Source: a virus
Reading direction: 5' to 3' (one strand)
DNA length: 47,532 bases
Virus record (IMG/VR): IMGVR_UViG_3300020147_000014
Span: 1-47,532 of that record
How positions within the stretch are numbered: position 1 is the first letter of the stretch; every line of letters starts with the position of its first letter. A model generated the notes under the pieces. That model did no database searches. It saw only the letters and a list, made by a program, of their open reading frames with translations, and was not told where the DNA came from. Shown here in pieces: positions 46,650 through 47,532 of this stretch. Made by a program: the position numbers and the translations under genes.

Positions 46650-46860
46650 GGCCATTTTCAACGATACGAGGCGGTGCCGAACGATACGGTGCGCCAGCTC
46701 ACCATAGTTTTGTCCGGCCAACGATACGGATGTGGTCCGCACCATAGTTTTCGCTCGCCAACGATATGGTGTGCCGATCAACGATATTTTTGTCTGGCGA
46801 ACCATACGAGTCGGGCTTGAACGATACGAGCGGCAGGCCGTTGAAACGGTCGAAAAGGGG

Positions 46861-46890
46861 CTAAAAATGACGGTTTTCGGGTCATTTTAG
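46861..46890. other. Hairpin spacer 2 of the repeat array
   Basis: CTAAAAATGAC pairs with GTCATTTTAG (one bulged A). The bases differ from the other two spacers but the position between blocks and the trailing GGGGGTATTTTTGA are kept, so structure rather than sequence seems conserved. Confidence 0.55.
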
Positions 46891-47081
46891 GGGGTATTTT
46901 TGATCGAAACGCGCTCGGTTTGAACGATACAAAGGGCGGCCCGATGATACGGATGCGCCTCGCACCATAGTTTTGCCCGGCGAACGATACGGTGCCCCGG
47001 CCAACGATATTTTTGCTCGGTCAACGATACGGATGCGCCTCGCACCATAGTTTTATCCGGTCAACGATGGACCCAGGCACT

Positions 47082-47111
47082 CTAAAACCCCCGTATTTAT
47101 TGGGTTTTTAG
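47082..47111. other. Hairpin spacer 3 of the repeat array
   Basis: CTAAAACCC pairs with GGGTTTTTAG around CCGTATTTATT, followed by GGGGTGTTTTTGA as after spacer 2. Same loop as spacer 1. Confidence 0.6.
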
Positions 47112-47290
47112 GGGGTGTTTTTGAACGATAATTTGGCTTGGCGAACGATACGGTACTGAATGCCACGATAATTATAGGGGGCCAACGATACGGTGTGCCT
47201 TCTCACCATAGTTTGTGCTGACCAACGATACGGATAGCGAGTGAACGATATGGATGTGGGCCCCACGGTACGGATGCCAGGTGCACCGCA

Positions 47291-47532
47291 TGAATGGGCG
47301 CTGTTGGTGGGGTGTGGTGCAGCTCGAGGCTAGGTTAGTAGGTGCTGAGTACGGGCAGCACGCTTAGGCTGTAGGTATATTCAATACGAATCAGTTAGTT
47401 GAGGGCTCAACTAAACATGATATATTAGCAACATATACGAATAAAATACACAGTGGTATAAATATGACATGTGGCTAGAATATCACGTGACATAAAAGCA
47501 ACAAAATCTTTTTTGGGTTTTCGCCCGGGGAC
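47291..47532. other. Non-coding right end, cos-proximal region
   Basis: No gene is seen from the end of the repeat array to the window end. The stretch turns AT-rich after 47370, then ends in a T-run and the GC-rich CGCCCGGGGAC. If the window ends are true virion ends, this terminal GC-rich block is a candidate 3' cohesive end. Positions 1-64 would continue it as the leader of the small terminase gene. Confidence 0.35.
47395..47426 (+). promoter_or_regulatory. Candidate late promoter with palindromic operator
   Basis: TTGAGG (47399-47404), 16-bp spacer, TATATT (47421-47426), reading toward the terminase genes if the ends are joined. The -35 is inside a palindrome with 9-bp arms TTAGTTGAG/CTCAACTAA (47395-47414), different from the dispersed operator. 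The following AT-rich 100 bp contain a degenerate operator-like CGAATAAAATACACA at 47438. Confidence 0.5.

Larger units (their letters stand above)
46437..47290 (+). repeat. Array of 20-bp-spaced direct repeats in four blocks
   Basis: The core (A/C)AC(G/C)ATA(C/G)(G/T), mostly AACGATACGG or CACCATAGTTTT, starts at 46437, 46457, 46477 and so on to 46597; 46660 to 46840; 46903 to 47063; and 47124 to 47284, always every 20 bp within a block. That is about 37 units, all in one orientation, each with a conserved 9-11 bp and a variable remainder. Three hairpins of about 40 bp separate the blocks. No gene overlaps convincingly. Likely a protein-binding array (iteron, centromere or packaging site). 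Confidence 0.9.

Noticed and set aside
46428-46820. Open frame of 130 codons running through the 20-bp repeats
   Set aside because: The 20-bp period is not a multiple of three, so the frame merely cycles every 60 bp. It also crosses a terminator-like hairpin and lacks an RBS.
46437-47290. CRISPR array
   Set aside because: Units are 20 bp in total with a 9-11 bp degenerate core and no spacers of CRISPR length; no cas gene is present.

Overview
The window looks like one complete, self-contained temperate siphophage genome. It is an HK97-type tailed phage whose probable host is an alphaproteobacterium of the Hyphomicrobiales/Rhizobiales kind. The host call is inferred from the GTA-like tail chaperone, the IGHNSG-type N-terminus of an early protein, the GC-rich codon use and a tRNA-Pro(GGG) attachment site; it was not tested by any search.

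Layout. Positions 65-16042 (+) carry packaging, head and tail genes in the usual order: P27-type small terminase, large terminase, portal, ClpP-like protease, HK97 capsid, connectors, tail terminator, tail tube, a chaperone with a -1 frameshift, tape measure, tail hub and tip, fibre, and a lectin-like appendage. A reverse-strand GNAT gene sits at the tail/lysis junction. Lysis and membrane genes (16553-18725, +), a metallophosphoesterase and a dNMP kinase follow. From 20762 to 25945 (-) lie the integrase operon, an attP holding the 3' half of a tRNA-Pro(GGG) gene, and regulatory genes. These include a membrane-anchored winged-helix protein and a virion-like small protein.

Positions 26004-30835 hold two divergent clusters of mostly very small genes around a shared promoter, with a serine recombinase, a GIY-YIG protein and one of two SLOG/DUF2493 paralogues. 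Positions 30832-43191 (-) are the replication and recombination block: prim-pol/helicase, family A DNA polymerase, DUF2815 ssDNA-binding-like protein, DUF2800 nuclease, SNF2-type helicase and RuvC-like resolvase. A repressor-like gene is at 43213 (+). Two HNH genes and an IGHNSG protein precede an 850-bp non-coding array that runs up to the terminase end.

System-level observations. (1) About 37 direct repeats spaced exactly 20 bp apart form four blocks separated by three hairpins, between the HNH nuclease and the terminase genes. (2) A 15-bp palindrome, CGYATA-NNN-TATRCG, occurs nine times, always in control regions of the early/lysogeny half and often over a -10 element; it looks like one regulon. 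(3) A transcript starting at a paired copy of that operator (41372-41427) would begin with a strongly structured non-coding RNA of roughly 250-300 nt. (4) A Tat-exported 117-residue protein shares a domain with the phage's own tail tip protein and could be a periplasmic decoy or exclusion factor. (5) Many genes of 29-60 residues have strong ribosome binding sites and tight stop/start coupling.

All functional names come from motif recognition by eye. No database search was run.
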